Assembly: GCA_033439265.1 (NCBI GenBank)
Contig: JAVTVX010000002.1
Location: 12,258,174 to 12,322,173 of the forward strand
Reading direction: 5' to 3'
Origin: Dillenia suffruticosa
Taxonomy: Eukaryota; Streptophyta; Magnoliopsida; Dilleniales; Dilleniaceae
DNA length: 64,000 nt
Part shown: positions 12,763 through 25,636 of the stretch, piece after piece
How the letters are laid out: each line of letters starts with the position of its first letter
How positions within the stretch are numbered: the stretch's first letter is position 1
Notes under the pieces: generated by a model
What the model was told of the DNA's origin: nothing
Seen by the model: only the letters and a program-made list of their open reading frames with translations
Databases searched by the model: none
Made by a program: the position numbers and the translations under genes

Positions 12763-15700
12763 TTAGGATGGTCTTCTTCTTCTAGCTGTTACATCTTCAT
12801 CGAATTCCCGGATTCCAAATGACCTGTCACTGTTGCTATATTTTCCATCTCGTCTATAAAAACCAGGGCCTTTCTCATCCCTAGATCTCCTTTGAAAATC
12901 ACTGAGCCGGCCATCAAGGCCTCTGTTGTAGCCCTTAGGGCTCCCTCTTCCTTGGAAATCTGGAGCATCCTTGTTATGAGAATTCTGAGTTGAAACAAAA
13001 TCATCTTCTGCATTGTAACGTATTCGCTTCACAGCCCCAAACATATCATAACGTCTTACAGGAGGAAGCCCATACCTGTACCCATTTCTCCTTCTGTCAT
13101 CCTTAGTTTCTTCATACCTAGGCCCTCTACCAACTCCTTCCATATCAGAGTACCTTCCGGGATGCATGCGTCTAGAGTACTCAATCGGTTTCATTTTACG
13201 TGGGGAATCCACCAGATCACACTTCTCACCACGCAAGCAAATCTTCCCAGGCGATCTCCTGTTTAAGACTGGATAACGAGGCTTGTAAACATGTCCCCTG
13301 AATTGAACTTCTCCATCCTTCCTATCATCAATCCATCTAGGGTCATAAGGTGGAGAACCACGACTTCTTTGCATCGGTACAAAACTTGCACTATGATCAG
13401 GAACAAATCCAGTTCGCGGATGAGGAGACCTCATCTGCCTTGTTCTAGCTTCAGGTCTGAAGTTAGGAGATCTACTCCGATGTCTGACATATGGATTACC
13501 ACAAAAGCTAGGCCCATTCCTTCCCCTTGGAGATGACCACAAAATGGGAGACCGACTTCTGGACCTGGATGGAGACCTAGAGCGTGATCGAGGCAACTGA
13601 GGATCACCTTTTCTTGCAGCAGGGGAAAAGCTTATATCTCTCCTTTGCACAAAGTGCGGACGGTTAAATGAAGCCGCAATGCTGTCATCACCAACTTGTC
13701 CATGGCATTTTCCACGGAAACCCCTATTATCGACTCGTGAACTGCATTTTGTGGGCCGACGGTGGGCAACAGTAGAAAACCTATCAGGGCTCATCTCTCC
13801 TGATGACCTCAGACTTGAATGCTTTCCAAATGCCCCATCCCTATCTGTTGGTGAACCACTTCTTCTAAAAGGCCAATGCACACTGCTTGAAATGCTATGT
13901 TCATTTTGTCTAACAGCACAGATAGTGAGACCCAAGCTACTTTTAACAACTGCACGCTCAGATGTAACAAAACCATGATCTTCTACCTTTGCAACAGTAG
14001 CAGCAGAATCATTCTCAGGCCCAGGACGGTGTAAAGCATCCTGACCATAGAAAGTGGGCAAACGATGTTTTTTCAATCCCCTGCGGCCCTCTGAAGAATT
14101 AGGCCGTTGATCATCCACATGACCTCTGCTGTGATGGTGCATAGTATACCTGACAGTTCCAGATTTTCCAGACACACTCTCCCGTTTAACTAGAGAATCG
14201 GTACTGTCATGATCACTCGATCTGAAAAGCGTCATAAAAGAAAGGAAACAATTAATTGAATTTTACAAATAATGAAAAAACAGTTAATAAATCTTTTACA
14301 TTGAAGTAACAAATTATACCTCCTCATTTTAAAGTGGTTTTGCCTTTGAAGAATTGCATCATTGCATTCTGGACCTTCAATATGTGACAGAAAGCCCCTC
14401 CTGCATGGTCTTGAACCAGCTACCCTGTCACCATTTTCATCAACAACCAGCTCACTACCTTCACGACTGAGAATCTTCCTTCTGGCACCATCTCTGAGAT
14501 CACCATCTGTATCTGATGAACATCTACGAACTCCCAGCAAACGATCCCAGCCAGACACTTTTGCGTCCACATCATCTCTGACCATGTTAGCATTTCCAAC
14601 AGATGCATTAGCAAACTCAGCAGTGTCATCTTTCAGTGGAAGCGGAACCCTCAGGTATGCTTTACTGGATTTCATAAAGCTGTCAACTTCCGAATCAACA
14701 TCTTTGACATCCACAGATTGCAGTTTTGGATGTTCTTTTACCACTCCTGAGAAATGGCCACCTGAAGCATCAAAGCCATATAACTCTTTGTTGTCCGACC
14801 CATAATCCACTTGCTCAGCTTCTCCATCCTCTATATCATAATAATCCCAAGTATGGTGTATAGACTCCCTGAATTCCCCATCTTCATAAGGAGAATCATA
14901 TCCATCCTGAATCTCAGTCATTTCTTTGCTTCCAGCTAAAACACTGGCACCATCTTGAGAAACACCCAAGGAATAGTTGTCCTCGAAAGGTCCACTTAAA
15001 TCCACCTTATCAGAATCATTTATATCAGCGCATTTTAATGCATCTTGAGAACTATGTTCACAGGAAGCATCCGACAAGTTTGTATGGCTTTCAATAGTCT
15101 TTTCAATGGGTTCCGCAGCATCATCATGCATATCTGCAGCAGCTTCTGCGTTAGTTTCCTGAACAGCAACTCCTGGATCACCAATTACTCTATCCAAAAC
15201 AATGGTCGACTCATCTACAAGTAAAGGACCAGGAGCAGGTTGGTCCTTGCATAAAGGAGGTGACTGCTGAATTTGGGTACCATCTGAATTTAATATGCGG
15301 TGCTCTATGGTAGCATCATTAGGTGCAGGACTTGATGATTGATTGTCTTCCACGGAAGCATTTCCATTATAACATTTGGTAGAAATTGTACTGAAACCCT
15401 TATTACTGCCAATTTGGATAACTCTATCTTCAATCTGAAGATTCTCAGTCAGATTAGTAACCCCTGAGAATGCTTTCAGCTGGTGGGAAACATCCTGCGT
15501 CTCAGTTGCAGGGCTAGAATAAATAGTTTCATTCAACTGGGCAGCAACAGCACATTTATCAGCATCTTTTATAAGGATAGTGCCACAGTTCCCTTTATCA
15601 ATACATGTCTCTGCAAGAATATCCCTAGAGGGAGAACTAAATAAGCCCTTGCCAGGATTTTGATCAGAAGAACATGCATCAGGAGTTCCTGAAGAAACAA

Positions 15701-17399
15701 TAATCACATCCATGATTACAGCATCCTTATCACCAGCAGCAGAAGTTGAAGGTTCTAGCGGATTATCAGTTGGATCAGAAAAAGCAGTACCAAAGGAGGC
15801 ATCATTATTTGAGCATCCGTTCACTTCAAATTTCCCCTCCTCAAACTCTCGAGTCTCCAAAGTTCTAATGCCTACAGATAGCTGTTTGTTTTCAGTCTCA
15901 CATATGGTATCTTCAGATTCCCTTAGGGTCTCATGACCTTCTACCCTTTCTCTTTTATCATCGTCCTTGCCTATCTCGGCAGCAGCAGAAGTTCCATCAG
16001 CAACATTCTTCTCAGAATCCACATACCCAGAGAAAGGATGCTTCCATTCATCCATCTCAGTATTTAAGTCCCAGTGCAACCTCTCATCTCGTAAAGATAA
16101 TTCATTTCTTCTTGCTGTCCTACCATCCCTGTCGCCTAAACAAACCGGTGAAACCACTACAGAACTATCTTGCAAGTCCACATCATTTTGAGGCAAAACG
16201 CTACCAGAATTGTTTACCCCAGAGGTCGCAAGTTCTTCTCCGGGAATTATGGAGACGCAGGAGTTAGCTCCTTCATTAGATGTTTCAGCAGAATTCCCAA
16301 AATCCCCATTGGGTAATACCTTTGACAAAAGACATGATTCATCATTGGTCAGAACTTCATGAGGACCTCCATTCGAAGATGAATCTCCAAGCTTATGACC
16401 CTCCTCAACACAACCAACATCTTCTTCCATGCTACTACTGCATGCAGCAGCTGCGAGTATTGAAATGCCAGAGAAATCTTCACCATCTCCAAGCCTTTTA
16501 TTTATTCCTAACAAATCCTTTCTTCCAACATCTGAATCCATATCCACAATTTGGCACATGTCTACTGCAGAAGCAGAAGCATCCAATGCTACGTGTTTAC
16601 AGCCCATCACTGAATCTGCATTACGTGAAGAGCGCTTACCCGTTAGAAGCCTTGCTGCACCCTCCCACCGTGGAGGAAGAGTTCTTCGCGGTGGAGATGG
16701 TGACCTGAACAAAAACCTCCTTTTTTTGATGGGCACATGCTCTGCCTTCTCATTGAAGCGGCACCCAAGAAGTGTTACTCCAAGCTGCAAAATAGAAAAG
16801 AAAATAACAGGTAAGACATATTGCAGCAGTTATGCCTATTAGAGAAAAATCATCTATAGCCTATATATTTTGTGCTTATATTCAGATTTAACACTCTCCC
16901 ACACATGTTGGCCCATGATAACCACAAAATTTTGAATGGGGTGATGAGGTGCATGGCAAGTTTTGAACTCAAGATCTCTTGTTCTGATCTGAAACAACCA
17001 ATTGCTCCGAAAGCTTAAGCTAATGTACATGGTATATCTATGCATTTAAATTCAAACAAAAATGTGAAGTATAACCTTCTCAGATTCAGACACTGGCATG
17101 TCCAGACTTTCAAGATTGTCTTGGACAAGATCACTTTTCACTTCAGAGCTTTTTGCAACTGACTTTCTTGCCCGTCTTGATGCACTCCTGTTGCCTTTTG
17201 AAATACTCTTCCACGTCAAATCAGAATTTATGAGGCTATTAAGCTCCAAGCCAACTGTGCTAAGCATGCTATGGTGCGAGGACCCTTGACCATTAACAAA
17301 TGGTTTCCCACCACAAGATTTGCAGAATGCTGTTGCTGCCCTTTTGCGGTTTACCTCAGTGGTAGAGGCAGAACCCGCTGAACAAGTACACAAGTGAAT
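12763..17399 (-). CDS. Plant-specific nuclear-type protein with SR-rich C-terminal region
   Basis: Three coding exons join in frame on the minus strand: 17399-17076, 16784-14320 and 14221-12763 (stop TAA). Junctions are GAGAAG|GT with TTTTGCAG|CTT, and ATGAGGAG|GT with TTTTCAG|ATCG. The joined frame is about 1,415 residues. Landmarks: a Cys-rich patch CKSCGG (near residue 32), basic SRRARKSVAK, a VPIKKRRFLFRSPSPPRR motif (about residues 124-142) that looks like a nuclear localisation signal, a long acidic Ser-rich middle, an acidic block with YEDGEF and DYGSDN (about 735-775), and a C-terminal SR-repeat region with RSRSRSPSRSRSRSP (about 1138-1155) and many RSP dipeptides. The 'VPIKKRR ... 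DYGSDN ... SR' layout recalls an uncharacterised plant family. A role in RNA processing is only inferred from composition. The true start is unresolved: the exon opens without ATG, its first in-frame Met is at 17267-17265, and an upstream exon is possible (18112-18174). Confidence 0.85.
16855..17048. repeat. Possible dispersed repeat inside intron of SR-rich gene
   Basis: The 291-bp intron (16785-17075) is mostly one block with phrases that I associate with widely dispersed plant repeats: on the minus strand TTAGCTTAAGCTTTCGGAG, then TTGAGTTCAAAACTTG, then GTGTGGGAGAGTGTTAAAT. The middle phrase resembles a tRNA-type B box. No clear target duplication was seen. The call depends on memory of similar repeats and needs a repeat-library comparison. 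Confidence 0.35.
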
Positions 17400-18935
17400 C
17401 TGCACCAACATAAACACTGCCCATTTAGACATTGACAGAGTTGAGATCTATTTACATCACATGACATCGTTTTCAGAGAACAATGCACACCATTAAAAAT
17501 GGTCCGTCATAGCACAATGTTCAGGCAGGAAAAGAAGTCCAGAAAGCTTTCAGACATCAAGGCATTCAAATATCTAGGCCTGTGAAACATCCAAGAGTTC
17601 CGTTACACCAACAGCCAGTATCATGAATACAATGTAGTAGTCAATAATCTAAGGAGCAGTTATTGAGCAGAGACCCGACAATATTGTTCCAATTTATGCA
17701 GTGTTCCCCTAATCAAGTTCATCTTATTAGGTCCTCAAGATAGAATGATAAGGTAAACAGAAGATAACTGCAAATTATGAATCTCTTAAAGCATAGCCTG
17801 CAATAACTCTTTTCCGGGGCACTGCGACACAGTGCTCAGGGACAAGAAGAGTGTTCCCTTCACAAGCAATTAGGCAAGAAGAGGATGTATAAGAAGCAGT
17901 TAACAATAAGTCAGATCCAAAACCCACTCCCACTCATGGCAATAAATGTCATTGCCACCGGTTATGGATGGAGAAAAAATCACTCCAACTTCTTCAAGAC
18001 GAAAGCTTCTAAAACCCATGAAGAATGCAGTCGAAATCTGCGAGGGAAACAAAATATTGCAAGAAAAATCTATCCTCTATGGTTTGCCAACTAAGTAGAT
18101 GAACACAGAACCTGTAACTCCTCCTCAACTTTCAAGGCATCATTAGCAGCAAGCGAAGGGAACAGATAGTCGATTCACAATTAAGGGTTGCTCATCCAAT
18201 GGTGATAATAAGAGAAAGCCCCAAAAGGGCAAAATCATCCATCAATCTTCCGAGTCAAAAAGAAATTGAAGCCGAGAAATCAACCCATCAAACAAGTATT
18301 GAACAACTCGTTGATAAGCATTCCTCCTTCCCCTCCCCCCAAAACCCAACTGCAAATGCACAAAATGGCGCACCATCTTCCATCGATTCACAAAATCTTC
18401 CACGGTTTCGAGGAATAATCTCATAAATTCTACAATCTTCAAACAAGTTCTGACAACTCATATCGGTAAATGAACTCTTCTCAAGTGCAAATCGCACAGA
18501 TCTTGAGAAAACCTAGGGTTTCACATCTTGTCGAAGCACGAAAAAAAAAATCCCAAAAAAAAAGAGAGAAAAAGAGAAAAAAAAACACTTAAAAAGCTAG
18601 GGTTTCTCCAATACCTGTCTGTATATAACACAAAAACACCGATCGATCTCCTCCTTCCTTCTTCAAAGCCACAAACCACAAAACCAAAAACCCACTTCGA
18701 GAATCAAACAAACCATCGATGAACAAGCAACCGAGGACGAAGAAGAAGAAGATTCGATTCCACTACTTTGCCTTTGCTTTGCTTCTCCGATTCACTTAAT
18801 GCGATTCGCCGTCACCACTCTATCTCTCCCTCTGATCTTTCGCTGCTATTTCCTTCCACACATTCTTTCTCCAATACGCCAACGCCGCGATCCCCGTCTT
18901 TTTCACTCTATTCTCTCTCTCTCCAGTTTGTGAAA
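17400..18935 (-). other. 5' leader and first intron(s) of the SR-rich gene, with a possible extra coding exon
   Basis: This region lies between the first firm coding exon and a TATA-like element. A 63-nt open stretch at 18174-18112 (minus) reads IDYLFPSLAANDALKVEEEL plus Gln and ends TTACAG|GTTCTG, a plausible donor. It is in phase with the exon at 17399 (after GGTGCAG|ATT), which would give VEEELQ-IHLCTCSAG. However, it has no ATG and follows an in-frame TGA. Short minus-strand open frames at 18288-18497 and 18242-18442 would be upstream ORFs if transcribed. The 18.5-18.95 kb part is CT/GA-rich, as is common in plant leaders. Confidence 0.5.
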
Positions 18936-18967
18936 GTATGAACCCGACCCAAGGTTCCTCCCCCACG

Positions 18968-18975
18968 TATTTATG
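18968..18975 (-). promoter_or_regulatory. TATA-like element of the SR-rich gene
   Basis: On the minus strand the sequence reads ATAAATAC in the context GCATAAATACGTGG. It sits about 30 bp before a GA-rich leader-like segment that runs toward the gene, which is the expected spacing for a plant TATA box. No transcription start is visible directly. Confidence 0.45.
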
Positions 18976-21900
18976 CTTGGATTCCTACCAATACTGTCCT
19001 CGGATTTTTTTATTATAACACAATTGCCCTTCACCAGACCAAAAAGTCAACACCGCACAGATGATGACAGTGATAAGTGGGAGACTGCGATTTTGTGTCC
19101 AGCTACTCCTTCCAATTTCCCTAATTAATTAATTTCTTTTATGAATAATCCTAATTAATAACTGGATTAATTAATTAAGGGGTAAGCTTATGAGACACTA
19201 ATTAAACTAAAACCCTAGATTCACGACTTGATTTAGATATACTCAAAAGTTATACTGATTTTTTCGAATTTTTTCTTTTTTATTGATTTCTAAAATTAGA
19301 AATTAGTTTTTATTTTGAGATTATTTTAAATTTTTAAATTAGAAAAAAAAAAGAATTTAATTATAATACGCAAAAAAAATGATAATTTTTAATATGTTGT
19401 GCACTTTTTTTTTAATCAATTATATACACATCAGTTAGCTTTATATTTGTAAATATATTAAAAAAATATGCAAAATCAAGAATGCTCTATTTTCTCAAAA
19501 TTTTTCCTAAGAATAAATTAGCTTAAGCTTAACAAGGTGTCTTAGATCAAAATAGAACAATGGAGGTCTGACCGAGAATCAAAATAAGTCAAAATTAAAT
19601 AGATTATATTTTACATGACAATGTACCTATAATTTTTTTTACATAATTAAAAAAAAAAATCAAATTTTGAAATTCATTAATCGATATTCCAACGTTCTCC
19701 TATGAAGAAGTGAAAAACCTTAAATAATCAACCATGCCATTGACTCGAGGAAATGAGAGCAAAAGAGAAATAATGTGATACTCGACCAATCTCATTTTAT
19801 TTTCCTTGAAAAATTGCCACAAAATTCGTCATCGGTGTTCAAGGGAATTTTACTGGTCGCCAGTGTGGTTACCGTGAGCCGGGAGGAAAGCCGGTGCCCC
19901 TCTAAATTTTCAAGAAAATATTAGATAATGTCATATATATATTTCTAAAAATTATAATCATTAGAATTTTCAAATTAAATGTGTGCGATACCTCGTAATC
20001 GTTTTAGTCTTTTTTTTTTGTTTTACTTTTTTGGTATCTTATCACAGGTATTCAGAGTTATTATCTTATTAATCCGATTTGTGAAAATTCTATTTAAAGA
20101 GCGACTCTCTCAATATAATATTTTTCATTTTCAAAATTTTGAAATTAAAATTTAGTTAAGAAAGTTAAATATTTTATTTCATTAGATCAACTGTTTATTG
20201 GTATAATCGTTTTAGTCATTACACCAATTTATCCAAAACTAATGGTCCAAAATCAGCCGAGGATTCATATTATGAAGATTCAAAAAATGAAAGGAGTAAC
20301 AACTAGATTTTGATAAAATTACAAAAAAGAAAAAAAAAAAAACTCTCGAAATGAGGTGTTATTCGTAAATAGAGCTAACTATTTATATAAATTTTTAATT
20401 TTATCCGGACCAACAACGGCTATTAATAGATTTATAGATAATGGCAAAATTCACCCCATAATTAATTATTTTGTGTTTATCTATGAGTTAATTAATGGGG
20501 CAACCTCCAAATTGGCGACACTAAAAACTAAAAAGATAAAAGGAGTGAACACTTCCCCTAAAAACAATTCCTTAATACCCAATAAATAAATATATATATA
20601 TATATATATATAATTATTTTTATGATATTCAAAAAAAAAAAAAGGTAATCTAAAACATAACTTTTAATTCTATAAAACTTACAATTTCTCCAATATTCTG
20701 CCAAATTTTATGCTAAACAAGAATTGGAAGATAATGCTCCATATTTACTGCTATACATGATGCCCTGTTTCCTAGACTACAGATTTTTCTTTTTCTTTTT
20801 TCTTTTTTTTTTTCATTTTTTGCATAGGTAATCGGGTGAAAATAACCTTAATCAAATATTCCAAATTGTTCCCTTCCATGCATTGCAACAACTATAATGC
20901 AAAAGCTGGGGGTTTGAAAGTAATCTTTGTCAGCTATTAGGCGAAAAAACGGGGGGTAAAAGTCTGACCTTTTGAAAATCGGGGGGAATTCATCGTTTCA
21001 AACGTCTTGTGCAGGAGAGGGAAGTGTTGTGTTTGACTCAACCTTTAGGCTATTGAAATTTCAAAGAAAATAAAATAAAATAAAAGCATTTTATATCCAA
21101 AATACAAAAGCATTACCCCAGCTCTTGAAATTTCAAGGGAAAAGGAAAAGGAAAAGGAAAAGATAACGTAAACACAAGCTACAAAAAAGGGTATAGATGA
21201 AGATAAGGTTGCACAAGCCACAGGCATTTGAAGTTTAACTATTGATGGAAGTCATCAACAAGAGGCCAGATTTACCATAAACTGTCAACCCCAAAACCGA
21301 CTTTCCATTTTTTTTTTAAGGTTGCTAGGTCCAAGTCTTTGTTTGTACTATGTAGAGTAGGTAAACCATAGAGTAGTGGTCCATTGTAAAGAGAATTAAG
21401 ATCGGAAGTGTTAAAAGAGCCTTTGGCTAGTGCCTATAATGGGTGCTTTTAGGCTTAAAGGAAGTCCCAAAAGAAGTGGAGGTAAAGAAAACTTTGAAAG
21501 AAGAGAAAGGCAAAAGCAGCACCGATTCACCAGAAAGACAAGTATCAGATTCAGTTTCAGATGCCTCTACCTTAATAAGAAAAGTTTTTTAAGTGTCACA
21601 ATACAAGTCACCCAGAAAAGAATGTGAGGCAAAAACCTAGTTCCTTGGTCGCAAACTGTAGTCATCTTTAGCTATGGCCCATATAAGGAAAGAGAATGTG
21701 GAAACAACAATCACCAATTTGCCACTTGGTTACATTGGCTAACAAAATAGCAAATATGTTCACTAGTAAACCTCCTTAAGCATCGAATGGAATACACTTC
21801 CAACTCCAGAAAGAAGGATTTTTCTATCAACCCCATAAATTACTCATGGGGTTGGTCACCGTCAAATTCCAATCACCACTTGATTATTGGTATGTCAATG

Positions 21901-22974
21901 ATGCATGTCACTCGATCACGCGCCATTGCTCCTGGATTACATGTTCAGGACTTGAAGCAGTTGTGAATCCTCAAGCACATAAATATCATCATTCTGGTCA
22001 GCAGTTACTATCACAGGACAGAGTGCTATGATCATATTAAACATAGAAGAGATAACCACTGCTATGAAGCAAAAGATTGGAGATATACTACAATACACTA
22101 GCACAAGGACAGCAATCAGAAAACGTCTCATTTAGAAGAAATTTACAAGTACTCCAATGTGAGGAATAGAATGTCCAAAATAAGAGCAGGGGCAAAACTC
22201 ACTAGCTGATAAAAAAGGTCAGTGTAACCTCACTGTGCTTAAAGCATCTCTTTAAACATTCGCACATATATATTAGAAAGGTTGATTCCAAAAACTAAAC
22301 TAAATGCTAGATGCAAATAAATGGGCTTAAGAATGATGCTGGTAGACATTTTAAGATCCCTCGCAGACCTTTGACACATCAGAATCTCATCAAAACAGAA
22401 CGATTTATTTACCAGCTCATAAAAATTTGATATGGTAGATTAACCTCATTTCAAAGGTGTCACTGCTGATCAGAGATAAGGAACCATGATAGAGGGGGCC
22501 TCAGAGGGAATTGGAGCACTCTCAGGTAGCCAGTAAACAGTATCAGCTTGCTCCTCGTGACTCAACTACCATTCAGAAGTCCACTCATCCTTGTGTAGTA
22601 GGTCACCCTAAGATTCTCATAATCTAGGCCGAGAATCCAACACCTCAGTGAGAGGGAAATCTGAAGACTCTACAAGATGACAAGATTTAATGGAACATCA
22701 AGCTGAACACCAAAACAAAGTCATCTGATGATATATCCAACCATCAAATCTACACCAAAAATCAATTTCATCTTTCAGACTTAACCAAGTTACATGTATT
22801 CACTTCATCTGAATTTGCAAAATTATAAACTCCATCAAGAACATCAGTCAAAACGAGTTCAGAAGTGAAAAATAAGAAAGTAAAAAAGTAATGTTGAATC
22901 AAAGAGACCAAGTAATCAGAAGGGGGCCATGACCGCTCCTGCTGAGGTGAGCACCTAAGAGCATTCATTGAATC
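18976..22974. other. Intergenic DNA between SR-rich gene and BTB gene
   Basis: No coding region is supported. The 19.1-20.8 kb part is very AT-rich with a (TA)n run near 20586-20612 and homopolymer A/T tracts. A short GC-rich island at about 19840-19910 has no open frame. A purine-rich GGAAAA repeat (21136-21160) is present. The last part (about 22.4-22.97 kb) probably includes the 3' UTR of the BTB gene on the minus strand. Confidence 0.5.
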
Positions 22975-25154
22975 CTACCGGCTCTCGCAATTTCCAGTTG
23001 TGATTCTCAGTTGCCGTGGCCTCACTGTCTCTCCATTTCGTCTCCAGAAAGCCCTTCTCCACCAAACTTCAAACCCCTTTTGGATATTGGGACAATCTTC
23101 ACCCGAGTTCAAGAACCGGTCAAACCAGGAAAGAAATATATCCTGTTGCCAAGCTAGAGGAAGCGTGAGGATTGTTTTACTAAGACCATCTTCAATTAAA
23201 TGTCTGTCCAGCCCTTTTGATGCTCTCCTCATCCATCCAAAGTCATCATAAAATGGCACTACCCATGTCCGCAAAAGCAAGCACCTAGCATCCTTTGAAG
23301 CCAATAGTTGTCCTTTACCAATCCCAACAAACAACCGAGCCGTGACTCTGCTTACCTCATATCTATGTATTGCAGGCACTTTAGAATGTGCATTAGACAA
23401 CTCAGATTGAGATGCCCACATTTTCAAAAAGTCCTCAGCAATTTGCCTATCAATCAAAATATCCAAAATCCAATGTAAATTATCCGCTTGCCTAGCAATC
23501 TGACCCACATCCCGCAGATCTGAATTAGCTGCCTTCAAGAAGAAATTCCTAAGTAACTGCATACACTGATCAGAAGCCGAGTACAGTGATTCCTTTCGAA
23601 GATCATTCTGGGATGAATTTTCCCTAAGCATTTTCAACACCAATGCTTTCATCTCTCGTCTTGCCTTCTCATCTTTCCCCTCAAGAACAACCTGTAAAAG
23701 CTTCAATAACACTTCTTCATTGTCACTGGTACCTTCCTCAACCCCATTATTCACTTCAAGTGAAACCCTTTTAAGAACTTCCCCAGCTCTTGCACCATCA
23801 AGGTGCAGCTGTGACAACAATGTGGCTACCTTCTCTTCTTCATCTTCAGCCCACGGTGCAGCCTCCAAGTACTCTAAACAAGACAGAACCCCTGCATCGA
23901 ACCCAATCGCAGATGAAACCTACAACACCAATCAAATCAACAGTTCAAAACTTAAATTGGTCCAAAAGGTGATTGAAAAAAAACTCTAGAGCAGGTAGGA
24001 CTTGATGAATTTTTACCAACGGAACTCTTTGAGTCGACCGTACAATCATAGGACATAACACTATTAGTTAAAATGTTTCAATCATTTCGGCAATAATGCT
24101 ATATAAGGAAGTTCAATTTATCCAAACTTTCTTCTTTTAGTATCAAACAATATCAACGGAAAGCTAAATGTGTCAATTAACATAATGATAAAGAACGCAA
24201 CACGCAAAACCTTTTTACCTTCAAAATGCCAAGCACTTTGGTAACATCTTCCTTCATGAGCTTCTTCCTCAAATCCTTACAATACATCAACCTCAACGCC
24301 TCAATATAAACCTCGACATCGTCGCAATCTGCGATCTCAACAACATAAGGAATCGATCTCTGCTGCTTAACCCACCTATCAGAAAGCTTGACTGCAAAAA
24401 ACCTACTATGCCCTACAAGGATCTGGCGATGAACATTCATAGAAACACTAATCCCATCTTTAGAACTCAATGTAAGCCTTATATCACTCGAACCCGGATC
24501 GTTAAACTGGTCTCCGGGACTTCTATTGCTCAAAATCTCTGAAATTCTCTGCAGCATAAAGGCTTGCTTATCCTGTGCTGAAATTGGGGGTCTAGAGACT
24601 GACACAGAGAAATTCTGAACTGGGGTTTGACATTTAGGTTGACAATCGGGTTCCGAAGCCATCATCTCGAAAAGGGTCGGGCTCGATCGGGTTTTATCGA
24701 CGGTAACCGCCGTCGGAGGCGGAGGAGACATTGGGTTTAACAGCCCTGCAGTCAATGCAGTGTTGAATTTGCTGAAACTTGACGGGAATTGTTCTTGCTG
24801 GATTGAATTAACCGGAGAGAAATCCATGACCGGAGAGAATCGGGTCTTGAAATCTGAGGGTGACCCAGAAACAGAAACAGAAATCTGCTGCTGATGCTGA
24901 TGCTGATGCTGATGCTGATGCTCTGTTTCTTGATCTGGGGGTGAGGGTACAGGGTTAGAATCGTGGGCTGCGACGGAGACGATTGAAGGGCAGCACCAGG
25001 AGTTTTCAGGGGAGACAACGGTGGGGGAGAAAAGAGAAGTAGTCGCAAAGGAAGAAATGGTGGTTTCGCGATCCTTTCGACGCTTAGGTTTAGTAGGTTG
25101 CGCTTGGATTTTGATAAGATTGTGATGAGATGGTGTGGTTGTTGTTGTGGCCAT
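22975..25154 (-). CDS. BTB/POZ domain-containing protein, At1g63850-like
   Basis: Two exons on the minus strand: 25154-24219 (ATG) and 23919-22975 (TAG), joined ATTTTGAAG|GTAAAA to GTTGTAG|GTTTCA in phase 0, giving about 626 residues. The joined region reads [19 protein letters not shown] followed by [17 protein letters not shown], the characteristic core of this plant BTB family. The N-terminal 215 residues are low-complexity (Ser/Pro/Thr rich), with a His-Gln repeat at about residues 77-90. The BTB fold starts near residue 220 ([10 protein letters not shown], then [20 protein letters not shown]). The helical C-terminal half follows the BTB domain as in the At1g63850/At5g60050 group. BTB proteins of this kind are thought to act as CUL3 E3 ligase adaptors; the substrate is unknown. 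The start is supported by the family-like N-terminus and by being the first ATG after a C-rich leader. It appears intact. Confidence 0.95.
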
Positions 25155-25155
25155 T

Positions 25156-25174
25156 GGGGGGGGGGGGGCGGGGG
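25156..25174 (-). repeat. C-run in the 5' UTR of the BTB gene
   Basis: On the plus strand there is a run of 13 G, one C, then five G; on the mRNA this is a near-pure C tract ending one base before the ATG. It is an unusual start-codon context and probably length-variable between individuals. Confidence 0.8.
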
Positions 25175-25428
25175 CGTGTGTTTTAATTGATCTGCATGTA
25201 TGTTGTCCTTTAGAGGAGAGAGAGAGAGTGGGATTTTTTTTGACGAGAGAGAAATGGGAAAGGGAAAGAAAACTAAAATTGGCGGTGGATACGAGACGTG
25301 AGTATAGTAAAAGACGATGAGACTCGGCACAACGTTAAAAGGTCTGGTGCTGGTGGGGTGGGAGATAATTTCTGAACCCCAGCCTTTGTTCGTGTATGCA
25401 TGTGAAAATGTTCTCCCTCTCTCGTGTG

Positions 25429-25450
25429 TATATATATATATATATATATT
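25429..25450. repeat. (TA)n microsatellite followed by a T-run
   Basis: A perfect TA dinucleotide run followed directly by a T-run and a GGTGG motif, in the presumed promoter region of the BTB gene. Nothing else can be said from the sequence. Confidence 0.7.
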
Positions 25451-25576
25451 TTTTTTTTTGGGTGGTGGGAGAAGATAGAGAGAAAGAATGCGAGAGTTCT
25501 TCTTGGGCGTGGTTACCAGGGACTGATTTCATTGGTATGCACTAGTCATCACGCAGCTCTATGGAGTAGAGTGAGA

Positions 25577-25636
25577 GTGTGTGCGCGTGTGCGCGTGCGC
25601 GTGTGCGCGTGCGGGCGCGCGCGCGGGCGCGCGCGC
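25577..25636. repeat. Alternating GT/GC purine-pyrimidine tract
   Basis: About 60 bp of almost perfectly alternating purine-pyrimidine sequence (GTGTGTGCGCGTGTGCGCG and onward, ending in GCGCGCGCGC). Such tracts favour left-handed Z-DNA under negative supercoiling. It lies about 420 bp upstream of the BTB start codon, in an otherwise AT-rich interval. Confidence 0.85.

Noticed and set aside
14362-16842. Plus-strand open frames of 137-147 codons
   Set aside because: They lie opposite the coding exons of the minus-strand SR-rich gene and disappear as shadows of that gene.
24752-25330. 192-codon minus-strand open frame
   Set aside because: Overlaps the BTB gene's first exon in another frame; low-complexity Pro/Ser/Ile composition derived from the His-Gln and CT-rich repeats.
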